This document shows positions 9,492-17,854 of a DNA stretch of 64,000 nt, piece by piece. Where the stretch lies: contig NZ_JAUOEO010000001.1 of NCBI RefSeq assembly GCF_030540825.1, forward strand, positions 4,229,001 to 4,293,000, written 5' to 3'. Each line of letters begins with the position of its first letter. The first letter of the stretch is position 1. The stretch is from Flavivirga spongiicola (GTDB lineage: Bacteria > Bacteroidota > Bacteroidia > Flavobacteriales > Flavobacteriaceae). The notes under the pieces are model-generated. The model was not told the origin of the DNA. It worked only from the letters and a program-made list of their open reading frames with translations, and searched no databases. Position numbers and translations under genes: made by a program.

Positions 9492-9732
9492 TTCTAAAAA
9501 GGTTATGGAATTATATGCTCAACAAACTTATAAAAAAAACGCCACAATATAATGTAATCTTAATAATGATAATAACCTGTAAATAAGCATTTTACGTATT
9601 TGTTTTTATTCCACACACTTTATAGTCGTCGTATAAAAAGTGTTCCATTAACTTAGGCTAAAAAAGTATTTTAGAAGAAATTTTCGCTTTTACCAAAGCA
9701 GAATATATATATATTCTTGTTAATATTTAATA

Positions 9733-9771
9733 AAAAAGCTCAAACGTTTTGTAAAAACATCTAAGCTTTTT
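9733..9771 (-). terminator. Probable terminator after the protease gene
   Basis: Outer arms AAAAAAGCT and AGCTTTTT enclose partly paired inner arms (ACGTTTT/AAAAACAT). On the minus strand the structure ends in a T-rich run, 19 bases after the stop at 9790. Confidence 0.65.
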
Positions 9772-9789
9772 AAAATAACTTTTAATACT

Positions 9790-10518
9790 CTACCAGTTAG
9801 CTATTTCATCAATAAAACTCTCATATAAATCAGAAGATTTATTAGGACATCCTCCATAATTATGAATTCCAATGGCTTCTGTTCTATTTTTTAATAAAGG
9901 GCAACCACTTTGACCTCCAAACGTATCTGCATAATATTGAAATCTACCTAAAACTTTTTCTAGAGGGTCATCCTTTTCATATTGAAATAATCCATTATCT
10001 CTATCAGCAGGATATCCGCATATATTACCATAATTTACGTCTGTTATAGTAGGTTTTAGAAACTGCTTGAAGGGTACTGATTTATTTAACTTAATAGCTC
10101 CCATATCATAGCGAGTAGACTTATTATCTAACCAACCTTGGGTTGTTGCTAAACTTATGGCTTCATAACGGCCATACGGTTCTGAAAGGCCAGATTTAGC
10201 AGGTATAATAATTATACTTTCTTTCCACCCTCCTGTACTATGACTAAAAACACAATGTCCAGCTGTATAAAGTTTGTCTCCATCGACCAACCAACCAGAC
10301 CCTACATATGTTCTACCATTTGGAGCTTTCATATATAACTTACAGATTGCTAAATATGGAAGTTGATTAGTTGCTACTACCTTTTTACGTTCATCAATTC
10401 CACAAACTGATTCAGGGGTAAGTTTATTTTCTGGTTCAATCCAGGTTTCTCTTGTAATTTCAGATTCGTTTATTTCGTCTAAATTTCCATTTATTTTATG
10501 AAAGATTAATTTTTCCAT
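9790..10518 (-). CDS. Trypsin-like (S1B/V8-type) serine protease without export signal
   Basis: 242 residues from the ATG at 10518; an upstream GTG at 10545 would overlap the previous gene's stop and is less likely. The catalytic triad of chymotrypsin-fold glutamyl-endopeptidase-like enzymes is visible: His88 in LYTAGHCVF, Asp138 in RYDMGAIKL, Ser204 in FGGQSGCPLL. The segment CGIDERKKVVATNQLPYLAICKL before the fold resembles the pro-region/mature N-terminus junction of V8-type proteases. There is no signal peptide or lipobox, which is unusual for this fold in bacteria and points to cytoplasmic use or activation. The 76-aa gene directly upstream (20 bases from the ATG) is probably co-transcribed. 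Confidence 0.85.
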   Translation of the reverse strand: MEKLIFHKINGNLDEINESEITRETWIEPENKLTPESVCGIDERKKVVATNQLPYLAICKLYMKAPNGRTYVGSGWLVDGDKLYTAGHCVFSHSTGGWKESIIIIPAKSGLSEPYGRYEAISLATTQGWLDNKSTRYDMGAIKLNKSVPFKQFLKPTITDVNYGNICGYPADRDNGLFQYEKDDPLEKVLGRFQYYADTFGGQSGCPLLKNRTEAIGIHNYGGCPNKSSDLYESFIDEIANW

Positions 10519-10537
10519 TTTATATAAATTAAATTTA

Positions 10538-10768
10538 TTAAGCACATAAAGAGTCTAGAGTACTTATAAATAACTTCAACGCATCTCTCCATTTTTTTGG
10601 AATTAAAGGAATATTAGCTATCAATTTAATAATACTTCCTATTTTACTCCATATCTGGCATATCTTGGAAGTTATATCTAGTGATTCTTGATTTAAATCT
10701 GATTCTAATTGAGTGAGATTTAAATTTTCAATTTCCTTGTTTACGGATTCAAATGTTAATTCTGACAT
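10538..10768 (-). CDS. Small protein upstream of the protease, 76 aa
   Basis: A 76-residue protein. The first 35 residues are acidic and helical (FESVNKEIENLNLTQLESDL); the rest is an amphipathic or hydrophobic helix pair around a proline turn (IGSIIKLIANIPLIPKKW, then RDALKLFISTLDSLC). No family recognised. It ends 19 bases before the ATG of the trypsin-like protease. The pairing of a small helical protein with a leaderless protease recalls effector-associated helical domains coupled to trypsin-like domains in conflict systems; that comparison is inference. Local base use is very A/T-rich. Confidence 0.6.
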   Translation of the reverse strand: MSELTFESVNKEIENLNLTQLESDLNQESLDITSKICQIWSKIGSIIKLIANIPLIPKKWRDALKLFISTLDSLCA

Positions 10769-11034
10769 TGTTTTAATTTTTAAATTAATAATTGGAAACC
10801 AAAGTATAAATAACTACAAGACAAATAAATACCCATTAAAGGGTATATTTAGAATAGTTTACCATTTTTTTAAGAAGTTTTTTTTTAGGAAGAAAAAAAT
10901 AAAGAAACTATTGCTAATGTAGCTGTAAAGTTTATTTGATAGCTATAATTCGATATTATGTAAATTATCCCAGAATGTTATAGTTTCTATTTAAAGTGCT
11001 CTATTAACTATACTGTAGGACAATTTTTACAAAT

Positions 11035-12357
11035 TTAATGACTTATACCTCCTTTGACATATAAAAAATTTGAATTTAAAGACTTGCATACATTTTTAAC
11101 TGTACCATCTATTGCATCTTGAATTAATGATACATCAGAAGGTGTAGTCTCTGGCTGTGTTCTATAAGGCAACCTTCTTTTTTGCTTCTTGGTTAGTGCC
11201 TTATCATTTCCGGTAAGTTTATACCATTTAGTGTGCCAATTTGAAGAGCCCTGAAAAGTTTCTGAATACTTAATTTCCCCTGTAGAATTATCAACAATTT
11301 CGGCAAATATTTTCGCTCTTGAGGAATTTTCTTTACTATAATACGTTACATTTGCCTTTACCTTACTTTTTATTTCATTACCATTGCTATCTTTCCCTGT
11401 AGTGATCTCTCGCTCATAATTTACATTATCTGATTTTGTACCACTATGGGTTACAGATACGTCACTTATGGCTAAATTAATTCGGAAATCTGTAGGCATT
11501 GATTCTGATACCAAGCGAATGTGTCGCATATGGTCTCTATTTAATGAAGAAGACAATTCGTCCTTTATCATTAGCTGTAAAGATTTATCAAGTCTTCTGT
11601 ATGTTGAAGACCGAAGACTTTCTGGATATACAGCGACATCGTAAATTGATTTTTCAACAGCCATACCCTCCCTATCTTTGGCATCTTCATAATTTCCTTT
11701 ATAAATTTGAGCAATAGCGTAATAAGAACTAATTTTTTTCCAATCTGCCTTTTTTGTTGCTAATATTTCTTGTTGAATAGCTAAATTATAATAACAAGGA
11801 GCTATTAAGTCTGCTGTATGATTGTAAGCTTCAAGAGCCTTGTTCATTTCTTCCTCATTATATGATGAAATTTCATAGGCTAGCAAATTATCATTAGATA
11901 ATTTAATCTTATTTAGTTTTTGTAAATACTTTAAATAATCAATGTAGCATTTTTCTGTTTTGGCTTTTTCTATAAAGGTTTGTTTACCTATTAATTCTCT
12001 AATACTATCCATTTCAGTATTAACTACAGTCATAACCTCTTTAGACAATTCTGGCGTAAAAACTTTTTTAAATCGTTTTACCTGTCTTTTTTTGGTAGCT
12101 TTGGATAGCCCCAGCATATAATGATGCAATGCCGTTTTTTTATTTCCATTTTTTAAATACCTTTTTGCACTGGATTTATGTTTTGCCAAAGTAAGATCTT
12201 TATTTATATGATTTATAAAAAGCCAATGATTTGGGTTATCCTTCATTGATGTTTTAGTAATCATTTTTAATATATCATCATCAGATAATTGACTTTGAGC
12301 AGGTAAAAATTGGTTAAATAGTAATACAAAAGACAGGGATAAAAACAGTAATCTCAT
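11035..12357 (-). CDS. Secreted protein with helical-repeat-like N-terminal part, 440 aa
   Basis: A 440-residue protein with a signal peptide (LLFLSLSFVLLFNQFLPAQS). Residues 30-260 are mostly helical and rich in Lys, Ala and Tyr, like TPR-type helical repeats but without a clear consensus. Residues 290-390 look beta-rich (INLAISDVSVTHSG, KANVTYYSKENSSRAKIFAEI), followed by a basic segment (KKQKRRLPYR) and a last helix. No known family recognised; the exported location is well supported. It is isolated by 266 bases from the 76-aa gene and by 489 bases from the gene upstream. The segment SARAKIFAEIVDNSTGEI-like strands could be a small immunoglobulin-like fold. Confidence 0.65.
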   Translation of the reverse strand: MRLLFLSLSFVLLFNQFLPAQSQLSDDDILKMITKTSMKDNPNHWLFINHINKDLTLAKHKSSAKRYLKNGNKKTALHHYMLGLSKATKKRQVKRFKKVFTPELSKEVMTVVNTEMDSIRELIGKQTFIEKAKTEKCYIDYLKYLQKLNKIKLSNDNLLAYEISSYNEEEMNKALEAYNHTADLIAPCYYNLAIQQEILATKKADWKKISSYYAIAQIYKGNYEDAKDREGMAVEKSIYDVAVYPESLRSSTYRRLDKSLQLMIKDELSSSLNRDHMRHIRLVSESMPTDFRINLAISDVSVTHSGTKSDNVNYEREITTGKDSNGNEIKSKVKANVTYYSKENSSRAKIFAEIVDNSTGEIKYSETFQGSSNWHTKWYKLTGNDKALTKKQKRRLPYRTQPETTPSDVSLIQDAIDGTVKNVCKSLNSNFLYVKGGISH

Positions 12358-12846
12358 AATTATTTTTTTTGATTTTATATTTGATTATACTAGTATAATT
12401 CAATAGGCTAAAAATAATCTCTGAAGATCTTGTTTAATTACGGTAAACCATAAAAGCACTATATTAATTTAAATAATGTTTTATTAATATAGTTAAGATG
12501 TTTTTATAAAATAGCATACAAATAAGTAGCGTAGTAGTGCTTATGGAATTTAAAAAAAGCATTAAAATTAGGCGATAGAAAACCTTATTCATTTCATATA
12601 CATTCTGTTTTACTCCTCTGCTCTTTCAGCAAAAAGAGTACTATATTTTCGAATAAAAAAGATTTCCTGCTTAGATAATAAGTTTTTATTATCTAGACTA
12701 GGAAATTTGGTTGAATCTGGGCTTCCTACCAAAAAAGGATAAAATAAATAGTCTATTAAGTCACTGATTTTAATTGGTATCACTATGTCATGTTAATTGT
12801 TATTTAAACTATATGCCTTTAAACTTGGTCATATTTTATAAGGCAT
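12358..12846. other. 489-bp spacer with a long imperfect hairpin
   Basis: No gene seen. A hairpin spans 12662-12706: ATTTCCT pairs with AGGAAAT and TTAGATAATAA with TTATTATCTAG, with small internal mismatches and a short loop. No T-run follows on either strand. Its role is unknown; it could be a remnant mobile-element end or an RNA structure. Confidence 0.4.
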
Positions 12847-13680
12847 TTACTTGGGATTCCAAACACCTGCTGTAACAGTCTCTTTTACATACTCTGAAAA
12901 ATCTTTGGGGTTTCTTCCTAATACATTTTGAATATCATTTGTTATCTCAGAATTGTCAGGATTAGTTAAAACCTCAGAAAATAAGTATTCAATTAACCAG
13001 ACAAAATCGGCTGGTACTCCTTGTTGTTTCATCACTTTTGTATAAGCTGAAAGTGAAATTGGAGTAAATGCAATATTCCTTCCAGTGGCATCTGAAATTT
13101 CCTGGATAACTTCCTTAAATGTGAGTAGCCTAGGACCTGTAAGTTGATAGATTTTTTCATTATGTTTTTTGTGCAATATGGATGCTACCACAACATCAGC
13201 AATATCATCAGTATCCACATAAGGCACTCTGGCTTCTGCCTGAGGTAAGGCTACAAAGCCCTCAAGAATGGGCTCTAAAAAAAAGCTTTCGCTAAAATTT
13301 TGCATAAACCAACTAGCACGAACAATGGTATAGTCTATTCCGGAGTGAATAACTACTTGTTCACATAATTCGGCCTCTCTTTCTCCTTTTCCTGATAGTA
13401 GTACTACCTTTTTTATATTGCAGGTTTTGGCTTTTTTTATTAATGCTTCTATAGCTTCCAGAGCCCCAGGAACAGCTAAGTCTGGTTGAAACGTGATATA
13501 GACCTTGTCCATACCTTGCATAGCTGTAGTCCATGTTTCTGGGTTGTTCCAATCAAATGAAGGTGATGCAGATCGTGAACCAATTCTCACATGATGTCCA
13601 GATGCCTTCAATCTATTTACTACTTTGCGACCTGTTTTACCAGTTCCGCCAATGACTAAAATATTACTTTTGTTTTCCAT
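12847..13680 (-). CDS. NmrA-like NAD(P)-binding protein (atypical SDR)
   Basis: A 277-residue Rossmann-fold protein. The N-terminus has the dinucleotide-binding motif VIGGTGKTGRKVVNRL, and the fold continues with VRIGSRS at the second strand (a positive residue favouring NADPH), DKVYITFQPDL, and KVVLLSGKGEREAE. The middle keeps the IVRASWFMQNFSES segment common to NmrA/azoreductase/quinone-sensor proteins, which lack the Tyr-xxx-Lys pair of classical SDRs. It is probably an NADPH-dependent reductase or redox sensor; substrate unknown. It is the last gene of a probable minus-strand operon with the DUF1772 and DUF5367-like membrane proteins, 43 bases upstream. Confidence 0.85.
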   Translation of the reverse strand: MENKSNILVIGGTGKTGRKVVNRLKASGHHVRIGSRSASPSFDWNNPETWTTAMQGMDKVYITFQPDLAVPGALEAIEALIKKAKTCNIKKVVLLSGKGEREAELCEQVVIHSGIDYTIVRASWFMQNFSESFFLEPILEGFVALPQAEARVPYVDTDDIADVVVASILHKKHNEKIYQLTGPRLLTFKEVIQEISDATGRNIAFTPISLSAYTKVMKQQGVPADFVWLIEYLFSEVLTNPDNSEITNDIQNVLGRNPKDFSEYVKETVTAGVWNPK

Positions 13681-13723
13681 TTTATTGATGTTTAGAATTA
13701 TAATAAGTGATTTGTTTTTCCGG

Positions 13724-14230
13724 TTAGGTATTACTTTTAGCGACTTGGATAAGACTTATTATTAGTAGAAGAAATGAAATAATGGCACTTAGAGTTCGGA
13801 TTAAATGCAAACGATTCCATTTCACCTCAAAGTTTTCTCGTAAGCTTTTTAGTTCTTTTATACTAGCTGTGTTTAAGTCAGTTTTATCCAGCATCTCATT
13901 TAGAGGCACATTTCCGAAAATGGTTATAAGTATGACGCCAAAAAAGTAACATATGGCAGCTAGTATTAATAACCAGATTAATAAACTAGATGCATTTCTA
14001 AGGACATAGAAATTGATTAAGCTTAGAAAAAAAGGACCAAAAAAGACAATAAAAAATATTGGATTCAATATGGTTCTATTCATTTGTTGAAAGGACATTA
14101 AAAATCTAAGGTCACTCAATCTTCCAATTCCTGGTGTAACAGTATTTGTCCATGTAAAGCATAATCCAGCAGAAAGTCCTGTTAGTAATATTAGTGCTAT
14201 GATTATTCCGTTTTGAAAAGTGAAATCCAT
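13724..14230 (-). CDS. DUF1772 (anthrone oxygenase-like) membrane protein
   Basis: A 168-residue protein with four hydrophobic helices. The first helix GLSAGLCFTWTNTVTPGIGRL and the following FLMSFQQMNRTILNPIFFIVFFG carry the conserved positions of DUF1772: small residues, Asn-rich turn, and the QxxNRxxxNPxF motif. The family includes anthrone oxygenase-related proteins, but most bacterial members are uncharacterised. Eight bases separate it from the upstream membrane protein. Association with an NmrA-like reductase and an AraC regulator suggests a small inducible detoxification or quinone-related operon; that is inference. Confidence 0.8.
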   Translation of the reverse strand: MDFTFQNGIIIALILLTGLSAGLCFTWTNTVTPGIGRLSDLRFLMSFQQMNRTILNPIFFIVFFGPFFLSLINFYVLRNASSLLIWLLILAAICYFFGVILITIFGNVPLNEMLDKTDLNTASIKELKSLRENFEVKWNRLHLIRTLSAIISFLLLIISLIQVAKSNT

Positions 14231-14237
14231 GATACTA

Positions 14238-14636
14238 CTATTTTGGTATATTTATATTAGGATATACACGAGAGTACCAGTATAAGGTAGCTACAATTAG
14301 AAATTCAAAAGCTATAATCCAAAACCCAAAGGAGGTGAAAAAGCTATAGTGATTTCCTCCATTTGGAGCAACAAAAAATGGGACAGTTATCGCTGCATCT
14401 AAAGTAACACTGGTTAATAACATGGTCTGTCCTACTTTAATTCCATGAGTTTTATTGTCCTTTTTATAATAGTAGGAGCTTCCCAACCATACTAATGGTA
14501 TTACTACAACAAATAGCACAGCATTTGCTTGGGTCTCTGCGTTTTCTAAAATAGGAACATAGAAGGAAATTGAATAAAAAAACACACCAATTATCCAAAT
14601 GGCTATACCTATTAAAATGGTTCTTTTAGTTTTCAT
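14238..14636 (-). CDS. Four-helix membrane protein, DUF5367-like
   Basis: A 132-residue protein with four hydrophobic segments (residues 6-28, 37-57, 70-88 and 99-122). The WIIGVFFYSISFYVPIL first helix and the LDAAITVPFFV segment are reminiscent of DUF5367, but the family call is tentative. It is first in the set that runs into the DUF1772 and NmrA-like genes (8-base spacing) and is 91 bases from the AraC regulator, which could control it. Confidence 0.7.
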   Translation of the reverse strand: MKTKRTILIGIAIWIIGVFFYSISFYVPILENAETQANAVLFVVVIPLVWLGSSYYYKKDNKTHGIKVGQTMLLTSVTLDAAITVPFFVAPNGGNHYSFFTSFGFWIIAFEFLIVATLYWYSRVYPNINIPK

Positions 14637-14727
14637 ATCTAAATAATTATAAATTACCAGACAAAACTATTATGAAGTAGAGAGATTGGTTTGTTCTAAA
14701 AGGATAAAGATTTGTTCGAAAGGGAGT

Positions 14728-15582
14728 CTACTTAATTTGACTAGGACGATAGCCAAACTTTTTTTCAAAGGCATTCGAGAAAGAACTAAGGCTATCATAG
14801 CCAACATGCCAAGCAGCTTCCTGAACTGTTGATTTTTGATTTCTAATCATTTTATGAGCTAATGTAAGACGTTCGTTTTGAAGATACTTAAATACCGGAA
14901 CACCAAAAAATGCCTTAAAATCTTTTTTTAATTTAAAGATATTCAACCCTATTTGCTTAGAAATTTCATCTAAAGAAGGTGGGTTGTCTATATTTTTTAA
15001 TAGAATATCTTTCACTTGATTCAATTTTTCACGCTCAGGAGTTTTTATTTTTTCGGTTTTTAAAGATGCCAATTGACCAAAAAAATGTGAAAGTAATGCT
15101 GTTATTTGACTTCTAAAAAACATCATTTTTGTTTTTCCTCGATATTGAATATTGAACAAGGAATCTACAATCGTTTGCATTTCGGGTGTCATAATGAAAC
15201 TAGGTCCTTCTACATAATGATCAGATGGGTTAACAAGTTGATTGAGCATCTCACCAAATAGTTCTCCTTCTTGATTAGGGAGATTGTCTATCGCTTTTGC
15301 AGATGTTGCTATGACTATACATTCTAATGGTTTTAAAGCAGAAACAACATGCTCAAATTCTACTTTTTCGTCTGCATAAAACGAAAGTGCCAACCCTTTA
15401 GTATAGCTGAACTTATTTTGTTTATGACCATAATTTACTTTTAAATCAACATTTCCGGAACCATAAAAAGCCACAGCAATTACAGGCTCATCAAAAAGGC
15501 ATAAATCTATTGTTGGTTCATCAACTTTGGCTTCTTCAACCAAAATTGTAAAGTCATTTATATCTATAATATCTCTTGTCAT
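14728..15582 (-). CDS. AraC-family transcriptional regulator
   Basis: A 284-residue protein. The last 95 residues hold the two helix-turn-helix motifs of AraC/XylS regulators: SLDEISKQIGLNIFKLKKDF and TVQEAAWHVGYDSLSSFSNA, ending in the conserved FEKKFGYRPSQ. The N-terminal 180 residues are a sensor part of the type seen in PchR-like regulators (beta-rich start, then helical middle), without a recognisable ligand pocket. It lies upstream of the DUF5367-like/DUF1772/NmrA genes on the same strand, and is the natural candidate for their control. No operator sequence could be identified. Confidence 0.9.
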   Translation of the reverse strand: MTRDIIDINDFTILVEEAKVDEPTIDLCLFDEPVIAVAFYGSGNVDLKVNYGHKQNKFSYTKGLALSFYADEKVEFEHVVSALKPLECIVIATSAKAIDNLPNQEGELFGEMLNQLVNPSDHYVEGPSFIMTPEMQTIVDSLFNIQYRGKTKMMFFRSQITALLSHFFGQLASLKTEKIKTPEREKLNQVKDILLKNIDNPPSLDEISKQIGLNIFKLKKDFKAFFGVPVFKYLQNERLTLAHKMIRNQKSTVQEAAWHVGYDSLSSFSNAFEKKFGYRPSQIK

Positions 15583-15716
15583 ACAGCGTATAACAAATTT
15601 ACTAAATTTGAGTTTAGTGTTTTTTTATAAAATTAGATTTTCCTAATAGGTGTTTTAACCATTTTAGTTTCCTTCTAACTTTCAATGTCAAAAATCGAGA
15701 CTGTCTTAAAAAATTA

Positions 15717-15941
15717 TCAATCCCTTTTTACGCACCAACATTTTATAGTACCATCAGCTCTCTTTTTACATTTTAATTTTTTTCCTTCTGCAGCACAATC
15801 CTCTTCAGCTAATTCTTGTGTTGAAGAAATATCTATTCCTGTTACTTCAATATCATTCATTCCATGTTCTATGAGTAGTTTCTCTACTTCTTTAAACAAC
15901 TCGGTTGGAAGGCTTCTTAGTTTCGTTTTAAAATTATTCAT
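15717..15941 (-). CDS. Small leader-like peptide with Cys-containing C-terminus, 74 aa
   Basis: A 74-residue protein. Residues 1-46 form a charged helical leader-like part (KLRSLPTELFKEVEKLLIEH) ending in acidic residues (STQELAEED). Residues 48-74 are basic and hold four Cys: C49, C57, C69 and C71, in CAAEGKKLKCKK and IKCWCVKRD. This two-part design resembles precursor peptides of modified or secreted small peptides, or a small metal-binding tail; no known family recognised and no modifying enzyme was seen nearby. The opposite-strand frame over the same bases is less protein-like. It begins 6 bases after the stop of the upstream lipoprotein gene, so it is the last member of a four-gene minus-strand cluster. 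Confidence 0.65.
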   Translation of the reverse strand: MNNFKTKLRSLPTELFKEVEKLLIEHGMNDIEVTGIDISSTQELAEEDCAAEGKKLKCKKRADGTIKCWCVKRD

Positions 15942-15947
15942 AACTTA

Positions 15948-16670
15948 TTATTTTTGAGCATAAATGGTTAATGTATCAGACTTTGTTTCATTATTAATAC
16001 CTGTAGCCGTAGAAATAACGAATAACTCACCCTGATAATCGTCGTTTCCTAAGGTATATTTATTTATAATTTTTCCTTCAGAATTCGTTTTGTTTTTATA
16101 GTTATTAAAGATCCCTCTTGGCTGCCATAGAGTATCCTTAACCACTGTCTCTGCTATACAATTAAGGCTTACTACTCCTTTATTTCTTACTAACTCTGTA
16201 GTTAAATCTATTTCATTGAATGAACTAGGAGTTATAGTTAAAGAGGAAGTTGTTATATTTATTGAATTAAAATATGCTTTTGAAAAATTTATGAATACTT
16301 CCTCTGAAATGAGAACCCCATTAACAGAAATAGTTGCTTTCACTTTCAATGATGCTTCTTCGTTATGTTTTACCAAAATACTTGCTCTTTTTTTCTGTAT
16401 CCCATTTTCTTGAGCGAGTTCTATAGCTTGACTATATGTTTCATTAGTATCTTTAAAAACCACAAAATCAACAATACCATCTGTCTCGGTAGTAAAATCT
16501 ATAGGGAATTCTGCTATTACTTTAATCGCTTCCACCCCATCGGATACTGCGTTATCATTTTCAACTGATATTGCTAAAATATTATCTAAGTTTTCAGGGC
16601 TGAATTCGTTATCATTATTACATGAACATATTATAACGATTAACATGAATAAGTATCTTATTTTTAACAT
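15948..16670 (-). CDS. Lipoprotein with immunoglobulin-like domains
   Basis: A 240-residue protein with a lipoprotein signal (YLFMLIVIICSCNN; lipobox Cys at about residue 17). The remainder is beta-rich: ILAISVENDNAVSDGVEAIKVIA, then ASLKVKATISVNGVLISEEVF, then NSINITTSSLTITPSSFNEI, and GELFVISTATGINNETKSDTLTIY. These repeats of strand patterns look like two bacterial Ig-like (Big-type) domains. It is likely an outer-membrane lipoprotein. It lies three bases from the upstream beta-barrel-like gene and six bases from the 74-aa peptide gene, so these three are co-transcribed. Confidence 0.75.
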   Translation of the reverse strand: MLKIRYLFMLIVIICSCNNDNEFSPENLDNILAISVENDNAVSDGVEAIKVIAEFPIDFTTETDGIVDFVVFKDTNETYSQAIELAQENGIQKKRASILVKHNEEASLKVKATISVNGVLISEEVFINFSKAYFNSINITTSSLTITPSSFNEIDLTTELVRNKGVVSLNCIAETVVKDTLWQPRGIFNNYKNKTNSEGKIINKYTLGNDDYQGELFVISTATGINNETKSDTLTIYAQK

Positions 16671-16672
16671 GA

Positions 16673-17854
16673 CTATATTTCTATTTTAGGAAAAATTGTT
16701 TGTAACCATTTCTTTATCTCTAAATCAATAGACAATCCTATAAAAGGCTGTACTGCTATTGATTTACTTCCATTTATGGCATCTATCTTGTGGTAAAATA
16801 AACCCCCAAAATTAATTCTAGTACCTTGTGTAAGGACTTTATAGCTGCCTCCTAATAAAAGAGAGTAGTTACCAAAAAAATTATCTCTTACATTATCTTT
16901 TTGAATGGAACCAACTGTAACCCCTGTATGTATTGACAAACGCTGCATGAGACTCAATTTAGAAATTTGTAATGGCACATTTTTATTTGAAGGTGATAAA
17001 GAAATATTGACGCCTAAAAACAAATTCCCTCCTTTTGGTGCATTTTCTTGTTCTGTTATATAAGTTACGTATCCAAAATCTGGTACTAATGATGTTTTAA
17101 AAGAGGTTTCAAACGAATCAGAATATGTTGACAAGGCAAAGGTTCCATGCATAACAATCTCTTCAAAATTCATTAAATAATTGGGTATTAATTCACTACC
17201 TGTATAAAATTTCTTTTCATTATCAATTGATTGAGCAATTACATTTTTGAGGTTTCCTGCTCTAATAGCATCGTCATTTAATGGGCCGATAAGATAATTT
17301 TCATAGAACTCATAAATATTAATATAGTCTAAAGAATTTACGAGTTCACTTGAAAAATATGTCGTATCATCATTAGTGAAATTTGATTTAGATTTAATCC
17401 ATTTACAGAATTTGACCAAGCTATTATTATCTATCTTACTTTTATTTTCATCAAAATTTAAAATTTCAAATTCTCTTTTAGAAATTTGATGCAATGCCAC
17501 AAGCAAATCTTCCTTTTTCTTTTTTAGTTCTTGTTTCTTTTTCTCGATTATTTTTGCATCCTGAATACCACTGATAAAATCAGCTTCATTAATTTCTAAA
17601 ACGCCCAAATCAATGTTCTTTATACGATTTTTAAAACTATTCAATTCCACAATCGTTGGGTCATAAGTAATTGAATATGGTTCGTTTCTTTTACTAATAC
17701 GTTTTAAGAGTTTCATCCACTCTTTTTTATCAGTATACCAATCTGTATTTTTCTCCTCATGCATCATTGTAAACATGGTCACTATACTTTCACTTGAAAA
17801 ATAAGAAGCATCCAATCTGTAAAACCTATTTGGTTTTAAAGGGGGTATAACCAC
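16673..17854 (-). CDS. Envelope protein with beta-barrel-like C-terminus, second part of a frameshifted gene
   Basis: 393 residues from a GTG at 17854, but the same frame is open further upstream and overlaps the 17836-18183 gene, whose -1 frame it continues. Residues 1-200 are mixed and contain a Lys/Glu coiled-coil-like helix (KIIEKKKQELKKKKEDL). The last 150 residues show alternating strands with aromatic ends (FETSFKTSLVPDFGYVTYI, GNLFLGVNISLSP, QRLSIHTGVTVGSIQ, YSLLLGGSYKVL, INFGGLFYH), as in an outer-membrane barrel or barrel-like domain. There is no signal peptide in this frame; the exported N-terminus is in the other frame. Together they would make about 500 residues. See the 8-base slippery run at 17879-17886. 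Confidence 0.65.
   Translation of the reverse strand: MVIPPLKPNRFYRLDASYFSSESIVTMFTMMHEEKNTDWYTDKKEWMKLLKRISKRNEPYSITYDPTIVELNSFKNRIKNIDLGVLEINEADFISGIQDAKIIEKKKQELKKKKEDLLVALHQISKREFEILNFDENKSKIDNNSLVKFCKWIKSKSNFTNDDTTYFSSELVNSLDYINIYEFYENYLIGPLNDDAIRAGNLKNVIAQSIDNEKKFYTGSELIPNYLMNFEEIVMHGTFALSTYSDSFETSFKTSLVPDFGYVTYITEQENAPKGGNLFLGVNISLSPSNKNVPLQISKLSLMQRLSIHTGVTVGSIQKDNVRDNFFGNYSLLLGGSYKVLTQGTRINFGGLFYHKIDAINGSKSIAVQPFIGLSIDLEIKKWLQTIFPKIEI

Noticed and set aside
15685..15957. A 90-codon plus-strand frame opposite the 74-aa peptide gene
   Set aside because: Its composition (runs of Ser/Phe, no domain) is that of an antisense shadow; the minus-strand frame has protein-like charge pattern and fits the operon spacing.
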